Positions 1 to 8,643 are shown, counted from the first letter of the stretch. The stretch: 64,000 nt of DNA from an uncultured Desulfobacter sp. (GCF_963677125.1 NZ_OY781882.1:4920501-4984500), one strand, 5' to 3'. Made by a program: numbers and translations. Notes: a model not told the origin generated them from the sequence alone.

Positions 1-38
1 AAGTAGCTTAGCAACTTATTGGTACTTTCATATAGAAT
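1..38 (+). repeat. two-hairpin repeat, copy A (right half, cut by window edge)
   Basis: The first bases match the right half of the repeat at 8247-8346: AAGTA.CTTA.nAACTT.TTGGTACTTTCATATA is shared nearly base for base. The left half would lie outside the window. It is one of seven copies of a dispersed family described in the findings. Confidence 0.7.
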
Positions 39-417
39 CCTTATTAGGCCAACAGCTTGTTTTTTGTCAATCAAAATATAGAGAATAAACAAAAGCTGAT
101 GATAAGATTCCGCCCGGCCAAAGGCATTGGGCCTCTCATATTTTGATAATTAGATATTTCATCAAAGTGCCGGTTTAACTTGTTGGTTTAAGCATTTTTC
201 TGCACGTATAGAATACCTTGGATCTTCAAAGTGTTGATTCTACTGGATGCGGGTGATATACCTGACTTTTGTATGGCTGATGCCGACGCTTTTTGAAAAA
301 ATCTATAGATCAAATTATTTCGCTGATAATCCTGCCTATACATGTCTATATCAATACGAACTACAATTGGTTGTACGCATATGGTTAAACGGGTTTTGGT
401 ATGAGATAGGAGCTGCT
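39..417. other. intergenic leader region, no gene seen
   Basis: This AT-rich stretch follows the repeat and precedes the methyltransferase. The methyltransferase reading frame is open back to 247, but the 57 extra residues resemble nothing I know and have no ribosome-binding site. I therefore treat the region as non-coding 5' sequence. Confidence 0.5.
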
Positions 418-1371
418 ATGAAAAAATGGCTGATTGAAGAGTTGATCTGTCCTCAATGCTTGGACAGTGAGAATGTACTTAATCTGGATAGCCTTACGGA
501 AACGGGTGATGACATTATTAAGGGGCATCTGGTCTGCCCCCAATGCAAACAGGTGTATGAGATCCACGAAGGGGTTGCCGTGGTCGTGCCTGAACAGACC
601 CTGCCTGTTATTCAGGATGCAACGGGATACAACTCTTTTTCCATGCTTTCATCCTACTTATGGAGTCACTATTCAGAATTTTTTAATGGTCCGGATGCCA
701 CGGATGCTTATCAAAAATGGGCCCGGGCCTTTGGTTCCCAACGCTCCGGCTGGGCCCTTGATATCGGGTGTTCCGTGGGGCGGTTGACCTTTGAGATGAC
801 CAAAACCCATGACCGGGCGGTGGGACTTGATACCTCAATTTCCTTTGTACGGGCCGCCCGGGAACTTGCCGCCAAAAAAAGACTGGCATTTGAATTGATC
901 ATGGAAGGGCAGATTACGGAAAAACGCTCATGTGAGCTGGACCCCGCATTTGGTTTTGAACAGGCTGAATTTATTGTTGCCGATGCCATGGCATTGCCTT
1001 TTCGTTCCCGGCGGTTTTCATCGGTAAGTTCGGTCAATATTCTTGAAAAGGTGCCGGACCCGTTGCTGCATTTGGCTGAAGCCAACCGGGTCATGGTTGA
1101 AAAAGATGCCCGGTTCCTTTTTTCCGATCCCTTTTCCTGGGACGAGAATGTCAACAGCCCTGAGTTTTGGCTTGGGGGCACCAACGAAGGACCTTTCAAG
1201 GGGTTTGGCATGGATAATATCTGCAGAATACTCCAGGACCCGGAATCTGTGTTCTCTCCGGGATTTGCGATTCAGGATATGGGGCAGGTGTTGTGGAAAA
1301 TCAGGAAAACCCAAAATTTGTGGGAGCATATTACCTCCCAGTTTGTTGTTGCCCAAAGAGAAACGATATAG
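418..1371 (+). CDS. Trm112-like zinc-ribbon / class I SAM methyltransferase
   Basis: A 317-residue cytoplasmic protein. A Trm112-like zinc ribbon at the N terminus has CPQC at residues 11-14 and again at 40-43. It is followed by a Rossmann methyltransferase domain with the SAM motif I WALDIGCSVG near residue 112 and an acidic motif around VADAMALPF. The ATG at 418 is chosen because TAGGAG lies just upstream and the zinc ribbon begins directly after it. The stop is 15 bp before the molybdopterin oxidoreductase, so the two are probably co-transcribed. The substrate cannot be read from the sequence. UbiE-like small-molecule methylation, or modification linked to the neighbouring oxidoreductase, are both possible. 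Confidence 0.85.
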   Translation: MKKWLIEELICPQCLDSENVLNLDSLTETGDDIIKGHLVCPQCKQVYEIHEGVAVVVPEQTLPVIQDATGYNSFSMLSSYLWSHYSEFFNGPDATDAYQKWARAFGSQRSGWALDIGCSVGRLTFEMTKTHDRAVGLDTSISFVRAARELAAKKRLAFELIMEGQITEKRSCELDPAFGFEQAEFIVADAMALPFRSRRFSSVSSVNILEKVPDPLLHLAEANRVMVEKDARFLFSDPFSWDENVNSPEFWLGGTNEGPFKGFGMDNICRILQDPESVFSPGFAIQDMGQVLWKIRKTQNLWEHITSQFVVAQRETI

Positions 1372-1386
1372 AGGGAGGTATTTGGT

Positions 1387-3594
1387 TTGGCAGAACAGAA
1401 ACCAGGAATATGCGGCTTATGTTTCCACAGCCCCGGGTGCGGTGTTATTGTACATTTTGATGATGACGGTAGGATTGACCGCCTCACCCCTGATCCCGAG
1501 GCGCCCATGGGTGAAGTGCTTTGTCCCATGGCGGCTAGTGCAAAACAGATTATCTATTCCGATGCCCGTATCAAACAACCGTTGAAACGGAAAGGGCCCA
1601 AGGGAAAGCTGGATTTTGAACCTATCAGTTGGGAAGATGCCTTTGATATTATCGCTGAAAAGATGGCGGCCATTAAGGCGGAACACGGCCCCCAGGCCCT
1701 GGGGTTCTACGCCGGTACAGGGTCCTACGAGCGGGCCTTTAAGGATGCATTCCAGCTCGGCGGTTCCCACATTTATCTTGCTTCAAGCATTTTGTTTCCC
1801 TATGGATCGCCAAATACTTTTGGCGTGGGCGCACCTTGCTACACCTCCCTGGGTGTGTTGGCACCCCAGGTGACATGTGGTTGTCTGCACACGGACATGT
1901 TTTCCGATGTGGATAATTCAGATCTTATTTTTGTTTGGGGGACGGACCCGTCCACATCTACGCCCCCGGCTATGTTCGGACGCCTGGTCCGGGCAGCCCA
2001 TGAAGGGGCAAGGATCATTGTCATTGATCCCAGGCAGACTGCGTCTGCCAAGCTGCCGGACAGTCTGTGGGTGCCCATTCGGCCGGGCTCTGACGGCGCC
2101 CTTGCTCTGGGGCTGTGTCATATTCTGATCCGGGAAAATTTAATTGATCAGGCCTTTGTGCAGGAGTGGACTGTTGGGTATGATGAGTTTGCCGAATATG
2201 TCGAGGAATTTACCCCTGGAAACGTTGCGGATATCACCGGTGTACCCGAGGAACTGATTATGGAGCTGGCCGAAGAGATTGCCGATGCCGAGGGTGCAAG
2301 CTATGTGATGTATACAGGTTTGGAATACACCAAATCCGGCGTCCAGAACATCCGGGCCGTTATGGTACTCTGGGCTTTGGCTGGACAACTGGATGTTGAG
2401 GGGGGGCGTTGTTTTGTCCCCCGTGAAAATCAGATTCATTTGAGCAAAGATCACCAGATTCCAAGCCCTGGGTTTGAAAAATCTATTGGTGCAGGCCATT
2501 TTCCGGCCTACGCCCATTTCTGCGGTGGAGAGCCCCATGCCAACCGTTTGCCCAAGTCCATTTTAGATGGAGAGCCGTATAAGATCCACGGCTTGTTTAT
2601 TCTTGGTGCATCCATTCTGACCTCCTGGCCTAATCCCATTTTGTGGCAAAAGGCGTTTGATGCTCTGGATTTTATGGTCTCCATTGATCTGCAGCTGACC
2701 CGGGATGCGGCTTGGGCGGATATTGTGCTGCCGGCCACCACTGCTTTTGAGCAATCATCCTATTGCTTTTACGGTAATGCGGTGCGGTTGCGCGAAAAAA
2801 TGATTGATCCGGTAGGGGACAGCAAGCCCTGCTTCACCATTTTAACGGAACTTGCCCAAAGACTTGGATATGCCGAGAAGTTCCCTGGGGATGAGGCTGA
2901 ACTGCTGGATCTGGTTTTAAACGGTACCGGTATTACCCGGGCGGATATGGAACAGAATAAGCGGCTGACAGTACGCAAGACCGCAGACCCCATGACTTAC
3001 CGGAAATGGGAAACAGGTGGCTTGCGAAAAGACGGGCAACCTGGCTTTGAAACGCCTTCCGGTAAGTTTGAGATTAAATCAACCCTTCTTGAACAGATGG
3101 GGTATGACGGACTGCCAAAGTATGAAGAGTCCTTTGAAACCCCTGTCAGTCGGCCTTTGTTAAGCAACCGCTTTCCTTTGATCCTTGGCACGGGGCCCTT
3201 TAAGCCGGACATGAAATCCTGTCTGCGGGCCATACCTGATTTTATTGAAAAATATCCGGATCCCATGGTCCAGATGAATCCAGAGGATGCGGCAAAACGA
3301 AAGATTGAAACCGGCGATACGGTTGTGGTGAAAACGGCCCGGGCGTTTGTGGAGATGCGCGCCGATGTAACACAAAAGGTGATGAAAGGGTTTGTGTATG
3401 CACCGGTGGGCGGCGGTGGTCCATTAGGTCCTGAGTCCTGGCGGAAAGCCAATGTTAATGTGCTTACCGATCTTGAGCAGTTCGATCCCATTTCAGGGTT
3501 TCCCGTGTACAAAACCCTGATGTGCCAGGTGAAAAAGAAACGCAGAAAGCGCACCATTGTCATCCAGGATCCAAGTTTGGGGTGTGTTGGGTGA
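1387..3594 (+). CDS. molybdopterin-dependent oxidoreductase, single [4Fe-4S] (MopB family)
   Basis: A 735-residue catalytic subunit of the DMSO reductase/formate dehydrogenase superfamily. Cys9, Cys12, Cys18 and Cys46 form the N-terminal [4Fe-4S] site. A Cys near residue 151 (GAPCYTSL) sits where the Mo/W ligand is expected, so this is a Cys-type rather than a Sec- or Ser-type enzyme. The C-terminal dinucleotide-binding domain is present. The start is TTG at 1387, preceded by GAGGGAGG; an in-frame ATG would remove the cluster. There is no Tat signal, so the protein should be cytoplasmic. No FeS or membrane subunit lies beside it, so the electron partner is unknown. The single cluster and length resemble acetylene hydratase and BisC-like proteins, but the substrate is not identifiable. 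Confidence 0.88.
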   Translation: MAEQKPGICGLCFHSPGCGVIVHFDDDGRIDRLTPDPEAPMGEVLCPMAASAKQIIYSDARIKQPLKRKGPKGKLDFEPISWEDAFDIIAEKMAAIKAEHGPQALGFYAGTGSYERAFKDAFQLGGSHIYLASSILFPYGSPNTFGVGAPCYTSLGVLAPQVTCGCLHTDMFSDVDNSDLIFVWGTDPSTSTPPAMFGRLVRAAHEGARIIVIDPRQTASAKLPDSLWVPIRPGSDGALALGLCHILIRENLIDQAFVQEWTVGYDEFAEYVEEFTPGNVADITGVPEELIMELAEEIADAEGASYVMYTGLEYTKSGVQNIRAVMVLWALAGQLDVEGGRCFVPRENQIHLSKDHQIPSPGFEKSIGAGHFPAYAHFCGGEPHANRLPKSILDGEPYKIHGLFILGASILTSWPNPILWQKAFDALDFMVSIDLQLTRDAAWADIVLPATTAFEQSSYCFYGNAVRLREKMIDPVGDSKPCFTILTELAQRLGYAEKFPGDEAELLDLVLNGTGITRADMEQNKRLTVRKTADPMTYRKWETGGLRKDGQPGFETPSGKFEIKSTLLEQMGYDGLPKYEESFETPVSRPLLSNRFPLILGTGPFKPDMKSCLRAIPDFIEKYPDPMVQMNPEDAAKRKIETGDTVVVKTARAFVEMRADVTQKVMKGFVYAPVGGGGPLGPESWRKANVNVLTDLEQFDPISGFPVYKTLMCQVKKKRRKRTIVIQDPSLGCVG

Positions 3595-3623
3595 TGCTTG
3601 CCGTTAAATGAAAAAGTAAATAC

Positions 3624-3655
3624 AAAAGGGGAAAACTATAAGGTTTTCCCCTTTT
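3624..3655. terminator. bidirectional hairpin terminator
   Basis: Thirteen-base perfect arms (AAAAGGGGAAAAC and its complement) flank the six-base loop TATAAG. The arms end in A and T runs, so the hairpin can terminate both the oxidoreductase transcript and the convergent cytochrome c3 transcript. Confidence 0.85.
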
Positions 3656-3703
3656 GAGATATGTGCCGCAAACGGTTAAAAAGTTAACCGATTGTCGGAA
3701 TAA

Positions 3704-4174
3704 TTACATTTTTTTATGGCAGTCACCACATTTGGTTCCGACTTTCAGGCCTTTTTCCTTGTGGCAGCCAATGCAGTTTTCATGGAAGGCTGATTCAAGA
3801 TGCATAATGTCAACGGGTTTTTTCTTGTATTTACCCTGGAAAGTTTTGTCTGATTTTTTGGCCTTTGCGTGGGTATGGCACGTCTCGCATTTTTGGACAT
3901 CGTCGCCCATTTTTAGATCGGCAAGGGGTTTGCCGTCTTTGTCATGATGGCAGTCTCCGCAGGTGAGTTTGTACTCTTCAATGTGTTGTTTATGAGTGAA
4001 TTCAACTAGTTTGCATGGCTTTTTTGCATCCGGACCTTTTTTGCGTTTTGCATCCAGAAGTTTACTTTTGATTGTAACGACGTCGCCTACATCGGTGCCA
4101 GCCTGAATTCCTGAAGCAGTGAAAAACAAAGCGATTCCTGCAGCCAACAGGATGGTAAATAATTTCTTGCTCAT
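3704..4174 (-). CDS. tetraheme cytochrome c3 (class III cytochrome c)
   Basis: A 156-residue periplasmic electron carrier. A signal peptide with a hydrophobic core (residues 5-20) ends near GIQA. Four CxxCH haem sites lie at residues 72-76, 96-100, 134-138 and 149-153. His residues in FTHKQH are likely distal ligands. The spacing and size fit cytochrome c3 of sulfate reducers, which accepts electrons from periplasmic hydrogenases or formate dehydrogenases. The start at 4174 has AGGAG/GAGG upstream, and the longer open frame beyond it is discarded because it would precede the signal peptide. It is downstream of tatC on the same strand, with a small hairpin between them. Confidence 0.92.
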   Translation of the reverse strand: MSKKLFTILLAAGIALFFTASGIQAGTDVGDVVTIKSKLLDAKRKKGPDAKKPCKLVEFTHKQHIEEYKLTCGDCHHDKDGKPLADLKMGDDVQKCETCHTHAKAKKSDKTFQGKYKKKPVDIMHLESAFHENCIGCHKEKGLKVGTKCGDCHKKM

Positions 4175-4221
4175 AATAACCTCTTTTCTCCTATTAAAAA
4201 TTAAAACTATAGTGATTTTAA

Positions 4222-4235
4222 CGGCTGAACAGCCG
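4222..4235 (-). terminator. short hairpin between tatC and cytochrome c3
   Basis: CGGCTG-TT-CAGCCG on the minus strand is a perfect six-base-pair stem followed by TTAAAA. The T run is weak, so this may be an attenuator or partial terminator after tatC rather than a strong stop. Confidence 0.35.
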
Positions 4236-4287
4236 ATTATATCTTTCAATCCATTCCCGTCTTTTTACACCTAGGCCCCGGGTAAAG

Positions 4288-5160
4288 TCAATATTTCTCT
4301 TCTTCGCCTTCCGGATCTAAATTATTTTCACCCTCAATATCATCTTCAAGCTTTTGGGAGAACGACGCTTCTTCATCTTCATCTTGATCTTCATCCGCGT
4401 CATCATAATTTTCGTCCTCTTCCTGAACCGAGGCTTTTCGGGAAAATATACTGGCACCGATGATCCCGACTTCGTATAAAAGAATCAGTGGCATGGCCAT
4501 CATGACCTGGGTAACCACATCCGGCGGGGTGATGACGGCTGCGCCCACGAAGAACAGAAGCAGGGCATATTTTCTGTTTTTCTTTAAAAAGGCGGGGGTC
4601 ACAAGGCCCATGCGGGATAAAAAGGTCAGGACAAGGGGCAGTTCAAAAACAAACCCGAAGGCCAGAAGCATTTTGGATGCAAAGGAAAGATACTCCTTCA
4701 TGGATGGCATGGCCTGGATGGTTTCCGTGGTAAAGCCTAAAAAAAACTGAAATCCGTATGGGAAAACTATAAAATATCCAAATGATGAACCGGCAATAAA
4801 GAAAATAAGGGAGAGAAGGATGATGGGCAGAAGATATTTTTTCTCTTCCCGGTAAAGCCCTGGGGAAACAAACATCCAGAATTCATAGAACAGTACCGGG
4901 GTGGCAAGAACAATACCTCCCAGCAGCGCCACTTTAAGATAGGTGAAAAAGGCTTCGGGTAATCCTGTAAAGATTAGTTTTGCATTGCCGCTTTTTGCCA
5001 TGGCAGTTACCAAAGGGGCTGTCAGCAGTTCAAACAGTTTTTCTTTGAAAAAATAGGCAACAGCAAAGCCTAAGCCCACTGCAATAAACGCGTGAATCAG
5101 GCGGTCTCGCAATTCGCCCAAGTGCTCGGTAAAAGGACTTTTTTCTTCCTGGTCACTCAT
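4288..5160 (-). CDS. tatC: Sec-independent protein translocase TatC
   Basis: A 290-residue inner-membrane receptor for twin-arginine signal peptides. The N terminus (EEKSPFTEHLGELRDRL) and the six hydrophobic segments between residues ~18 and ~235 are typical of TatC. The core is followed by about 50 cytoplasmic residues, roughly half Asp or Glu, which are absent from the classic E. coli protein. It lies 18 bp downstream of tatB, so the two form an operon. With tatB it would export folded, cofactor-bearing periplasmic redox proteins. No such substrate with an obvious Tat signal is encoded in this window. Confidence 0.95.
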   Translation of the reverse strand: MSDQEEKSPFTEHLGELRDRLIHAFIAVGLGFAVAYFFKEKLFELLTAPLVTAMAKSGNAKLIFTGLPEAFFTYLKVALLGGIVLATPVLFYEFWMFVSPGLYREEKKYLLPIILLSLIFFIAGSSFGYFIVFPYGFQFFLGFTTETIQAMPSMKEYLSFASKMLLAFGFVFELPLVLTFLSRMGLVTPAFLKKNRKYALLLFFVGAAVITPPDVVTQVMMAMPLILLYEVGIIGASIFSRKASVQEEDENYDDADEDQDEDEEASFSQKLEDDIEGENNLDPEGEEEKY

Positions 5161-5178
5161 GTCGGATACCTGATGGAT

Positions 5179-5571
5179 TTATTCTTTTGAGGTGGTTGCT
5201 TCTGTTTCAGGCGAAGCCGGGGAAGGGGGGGCTGCATCCGGGCTGTCCTGTGTCGGTTTCGGGGATGTTTTGGCTTTCCGGGTATCCGTTTTGTCCGATG
5301 TCTCCGGTTTATCCGGCGCCTGCTGAGTCTCAGAATCTTGGGTACCTATATCTTTGATAACATCCTTTAGTTTTGTTTTAGCAGAAGTTGGCTTGGGGTC
5401 TTTTACCGTGGTTTCTATATCAATGGAATTTTTCAGATCCTGGGCAGATCTCTTGAATTCCCCCATGGCTTTGCCAAGCGTCTTTGCTACTTCCGGCAGC
5501 TTCTGCGGACCTATGACGATAAGGGCTATGGCCAGAATCAGCAAAATTTCCGGCATTCCTAAACCAAACAT
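5179..5571 (-). CDS. tatB: twin-arginine translocase subunit TatA/TatB
   Basis: A 130-residue protein. It has a single N-terminal membrane helix (residues ~6-21, PEILLILAIALIVIGP), the glycine-proline hinge, and an amphipathic helix (KLPEVAKTLGKAMGEFKR). The tail is long, Thr/Pro/Ser-rich and probably disordered. The family covers TatA and TatB. Position directly before tatC and the MFGLG start favour TatB, but sequence alone does not settle it, and a separate TatA may lie elsewhere. The MFG start follows AAGGAG at suitable spacing. Confidence 0.88.
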   Translation of the reverse strand: MFGLGMPEILLILAIALIVIGPQKLPEVAKTLGKAMGEFKRSAQDLKNSIDIETTVKDPKPTSAKTKLKDVIKDIGTQDSETQQAPDKPETSDKTDTRKAKTSPKPTQDSPDAAPPSPASPETEATTSKE

Positions 5572-5654
5572 GTATTGGTGTTACTCCTTGTGGTTCTAAT
5601 TGAATTTATTACTTAAGTTGTTTTTACATTGAACATGGTTGGGTGTCAACCGGG

Positions 5655-7142
5655 TCATGGGTTTTTGGGTGTCGTTGTTTTGGTGGGTCTTTTCCGCCTT
5701 CTGTATGGTTTTTTACCTTTGTTTAATTTTTTTGTGTTGTTTTGTTTATACGGTCTTTTTGACTGCGGTGGGGCCGGTGCAGGCAGGTCTGCCTCCAAAG
5801 CCGTTGTTGGATATTCACAGCTGATTTTATGACCGAGAACCTTTTCGATTTTCGGGATTTGAAACGAACTCATTTCATCGGCAAAACTGACTGAGGTCCC
5901 TGTGGCGCCAGCTCTTCCGGTGCGGCCGATTCGATGTATGTAATGCTCGGGCTCTATGGGCAGGTCATAGTTGATGACATGGCTGATGTTTTCAATATGA
6001 AGACCCCGTGCTGCCACATCCGTTGCCACCAGGACATTAAGATTTCCGGTTTTAAATCTGTTGAGCACCTTGAACCGTTTGTCCTGGGCCACATCTCCGG
6101 ACAAGATTCCTGCGTTCAGGCCGTATCTGGATAATTTTTCCGACAGATAGCGGGCTGTATCTTTGCGGTTGACAAATATGATAACCCGTTCCAGTTTTTC
6201 ACTGATTAAAAGATTGCAGACATTTTTGAATTTATCGGTTTCAGTTGTCAGATAGACAATCTGGGTAATGGAATCTGCAGCGGCCTGTTCCGGATCAATC
6301 TCAATACGCACAGCATCACGGGTCCAGGAATCGGCCAGGCGGAGCACATCGTCTGTGAGGGTGGCCGAAAAAAACAGGGTCTGGCGCTTGTCTTTGTGGG
6401 GTGTCATGTAAACCAGGCGGCGGACATCGGGTATAAATCCCATATCCAGCATTCGATCCGCCTCGTCAATGACAACAATCTCAACCCTGGACAGGTCAAT
6501 CAATTTTTTTGAGATGAAGTCCAGAAGGCGTCCCGGGGTTGCTGCGATGACGTCCACGGGTTTGTCAGTAAGAAGGGTTTGCTGTTTATGGTAGTCGGTG
6601 CCGCCAAAAATCGGGACAATCCGCAGATGGGAATATTTGGCAAGCCCCTTGAAGTCCTTTTCGATCTGGTAAACCAGTTCCCTCGTCGGGGCAAGGATCA
6701 AGGCTCGGGGATACTTTTTCTGTCGCCTGACGGATTTTCGGGCAAACTGATTAATCAAAGTGATTATAAAGGTGGCGCTTTTGCCTGTTCCGGTTTGGGC
6801 CTTGGCCGTGGCATCCCGACCGTCAAGGGTATGGGGAAGAAGCCGAGCCTGGATATCTGTGCAATGTTTGAAATCAAGATCACATATGGCATGCATCAGT
6901 CCTGTGGTGAGCTTGAGGTCGTGGAAGCGGGTCTTTCCTTCCTGGGGTTCAACCTGGAATTTTTCTATGGTCCATCGCGGTTTTCTGGGTTTTTGACGGG
7001 GCTTTTTTTCTACCTTGGTTTTACTGTCAGGGGATGCTATAGCCGTTTCGGGTATCCGGGGGTCCAAAGTGGTGGTGCCGACATCTTGTTTTTTGGGTTT
7101 TCCGGTAAAGAGTGTTTTTATAAAATTGATTAATTGTTTCAA
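5655..7142 (-). CDS. rhlB: DEAD-box ATP-dependent RNA helicase, RhlB-like
   Basis: A 495-residue RNA helicase. All helicase motifs are visible: AQTGTGKS (I), PTRELV (Ia), TPGRLLD (Ib), the DEAD box in IDEADRMLDMGF (II), FSATL (III), IIFVNRK (IV), ARGLHI (V) and HRIGRTGRAG (VI). SGDVAQDKR and the PKIEKVLGHKI region resemble RhlB of the RNA degradosome more than RhlE. A basic, Lys/Arg/Pro-rich N-terminal stretch (~60 residues) and a basic C-terminal tail (RRRKRP) would bind RNA. It lies upstream of tatB on the same strand, 83 bp away. Confidence 0.9.
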   Translation of the reverse strand: MKQLINFIKTLFTGKPKKQDVGTTTLDPRIPETAIASPDSKTKVEKKPRQKPRKPRWTIEKFQVEPQEGKTRFHDLKLTTGLMHAICDLDFKHCTDIQARLLPHTLDGRDATAKAQTGTGKSATFIITLINQFARKSVRRQKKYPRALILAPTRELVYQIEKDFKGLAKYSHLRIVPIFGGTDYHKQQTLLTDKPVDVIAATPGRLLDFISKKLIDLSRVEIVVIDEADRMLDMGFIPDVRRLVYMTPHKDKRQTLFFSATLTDDVLRLADSWTRDAVRIEIDPEQAAADSITQIVYLTTETDKFKNVCNLLISEKLERVIIFVNRKDTARYLSEKLSRYGLNAGILSGDVAQDKRFKVLNRFKTGNLNVLVATDVAARGLHIENISHVINYDLPIEPEHYIHRIGRTGRAGATGTSVSFADEMSSFQIPKIEKVLGHKISCEYPTTALEADLPAPAPPQSKRPYKQNNTKKLNKGKKPYRRRKRPTKTTTPKNP

Positions 7143-7266
7143 AATGATCTAAACGTAGCTCGTTAAAGGTAAATATCTAAAATCTTGGGGATCAATTAAA
7201 TGGTCAGTGCTTTTTTTAGCAGACACGTTGTTTTTTGGGAAGTAAAAATTCGTTTTGTGAATCGGT

Positions 7267-7281
7267 AAGGAACTGTTCCTT
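7267..7281. promoter_or_regulatory. perfect short palindrome in divergent intergenic region
   Basis: AAGGAAC-T-GTTCCTT is symmetrical over 15 bases. It lies between the helicase (minus) and yggT (plus) genes and could be an operator. No regulator is identified. Confidence 0.25.
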
Positions 7282-7415
7282 AGGCAAGCTTGAATGCTGC
7301 TTAGTCGTCTTCTATGCGGCGAAAAAGTAGAGTAAAAAGTCAAAAAAACTTGACTTTTCAATTGTTTCACGATAATTAAAGTTCCATGAAATAACCTGAA
7401 CCAGGGTGATGTAGA

Positions 7416-7712
7416 ATGCTGATATTGTCGAATTTCTTTATGGCGATTGCCATTGTTCTTGACTATGCTTTAAATATTTATATGTGGATTGTTATTGCCT
7501 CGGCTGTTTTGTCCTGGGTGAATCCGGATCCGTACAACCCCATCGTCCGATTCCTTCGCAAGGCAACGGAACCTGTGTTTTACCAGATCCGCAAACATCT
7601 TCCCGTGAACTTCGGTGGGCTGGATATGTCCCCAATAGTTGTATTTTTAGTTATTATTTTTCTTCAAAATTTTGTTGTAAAGAGTCTCATTGGCCTGGCC
7701 CGTTCGATGTGA
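7416..7712 (+). CDS. YggT family membrane protein
   Basis: A 98-residue integral membrane protein with two hydrophobic segments (residues ~5-30 and ~65-92) around the conserved VNPDPYNPIVRFLRKATEP motif of the YggT/YlmG family. In many bacteria this gene sits beside a DivIVA-like gene in or near the cell-division cluster, and the same pairing is seen here with the gene 22 bp downstream. A role in membrane or division-site organisation is known for the family only in outline. Confidence 0.88.
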   Translation: MLILSNFFMAIAIVLDYALNIYMWIVIASAVLSWVNPDPYNPIVRFLRKATEPVFYQIRKHLPVNFGGLDMSPIVVFLVIIFLQNFVVKSLIGLARSM

Positions 7713-7733
7713 TAACCACAAAGGAGTTTACTA

Positions 7734-8234
7734 ATGGGCGTTACCCCACTGGTGATCAAACAAAAAGAATTTTCTACGCGTTTCAGAGGTTTTGACGTAC
7801 AGGAAGTGGATGCTTTCCTTGAAAAAGTGGCAAGGGAGCTTGAATCTCAGGAATCTGCCTTGGAAAAGCTCAGGCAGGAGCATCATCGGTTGAATTTGGA
7901 AAACCAGGGCTATAGAAAACGCGAAGAATCAATGAAAAATGCCATGATTCAGTCGCAGAAGGTCTTGGAGCAGATGAAGGATAATGCGGAAAAATCAGCC
8001 CAGGTCATTATCGCCAACGCAGAAGTTCAGGCTGAAAAAATTCTGAACCAGGCCCACAAACGGCTTTCCCAGTTGCACAGCGATATCACGGAACTTAAAC
8101 GCCAGCGGATCCAGCTTGAAATGCAGATCAGTTCGGTGCTTGAATCACATTCAAAATTGCTCGAGATGACCAAAGAAGAAAATAAAGCGGCCGACGAATC
8201 AGACACGGCCCTGAAGTTTATCCGTCGGGCCTGA
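7734..8234 (+). CDS. DivIVA domain-containing coiled-coil protein
   Basis: A 166-residue cytoplasmic protein. The N terminus (TPLVIKQKEFSTRFRGFDVQEVDAFL) matches the DivIVA membrane-binding signature. The rest (residues ~28-150) is a heptad-rich coiled coil suited to self-assembly at curved membrane. It follows yggT by 22 bp with a good ribosome-binding site (AAGGAG). It is likely a pole or septum scaffold. Three tandem repeat elements begin 12 bp after its stop codon. Confidence 0.87.
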   Translation: MGVTPLVIKQKEFSTRFRGFDVQEVDAFLEKVARELESQESALEKLRQEHHRLNLENQGYRKREESMKNAMIQSQKVLEQMKDNAEKSAQVIIANAEVQAEKILNQAHKRLSQLHSDITELKRQRIQLEMQISSVLESHSKLLEMTKEENKAADESDTALKFIRRA

Positions 8235-8246
8235 TTTCTTTTAAAT

Positions 8247-8346
8247 AACGGCCATGGGCCGTCCTTGGTCTATTTGGCGCACCCAGGCTTCGGCCAACAA
8301 TAAAATATGAAAGTAACTTAATAACTTGTTGGTACTTTCATATAAA
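8247..8346 (+). repeat. two-hairpin repeat, copy B
   Basis: The copy starts AACGGCCATGGGCC and ends GGTACTTTCATATA. The left half forms an imperfect TGGGC...GCC hairpin, and the right half forms TGAAAGTA...TACTTTCA. It is the first of three tandem copies between the DivIVA-like gene and pilT. Confidence 0.85.
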
Positions 8347-8448
8347 AGGCCATGGGCCGATCTGGTCTATCGACACACACCCAGGCTCAGCCCACAACGA
8401 ATGTTGAAAAGTTCGTGTAGATTACACCGGCTTTCGTATAGAATATAA
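8347..8448 (+). repeat. two-hairpin repeat, copy C
   Basis: Directly follows copy B. GGCCATGGGCCGATCTGG pairs with CCCAGGCTCAGCCCA. The right half (TTGAAAAGTT...GGCTTTCGTATAGAA) is diverged from copies A and B but follows the same plan. Confidence 0.8.
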
Positions 8449-8538
8449 ATGGGCTGGGCTGATTCAAAAATATGCACCCAGGCTCAACCCATGACGAAAT
8501 ATAAAAGTAATTCAATACGTTATTTTGTTTCACATAGC
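8449..8538 (+). repeat. two-hairpin repeat, copy D
   Basis: The third tandem copy: ATGGGCTGGGCTGA pairs with CCCAGGCTCAACCCAT, and a decayed right half ends near TTTCACATAG. The remaining 105 bp to pilT contain no gene and would hold the pilT leader. Confidence 0.65.
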
Positions 8539-8643
8539 GCGTTTGATGGTGCGCCCTTATCGTAGAGGGCTGTGCTGCGTTGTGGGCAGGCGTTTCTAAT
8601 ATTCTCCGTTCAGGGGGCAAACGATAAAATATAAGGGGAAGAA

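Noticed and set aside
247..417. N-terminal extension of the methyltransferase
   Set aside because: No ribosome-binding site or recognisable sequence; the zinc ribbon starts right after the ATG at 418.
1837..1839. selenocysteine active site in the molybdopterin enzyme
   Set aside because: The metal-ligand codon is TGC (Cys), and no in-frame TGA occurs in the gene.
7149..7370. 73-codon ORF on the minus strand before the helicase
   Set aside because: No ribosome-binding site, unusual composition, and it overlaps the divergent promoter region.
8247..8538. CRISPR-like tandem repeats
   Set aside because: Units are about 100 bp, diverged, directly adjacent with no unique spacers, and no cas genes are present.
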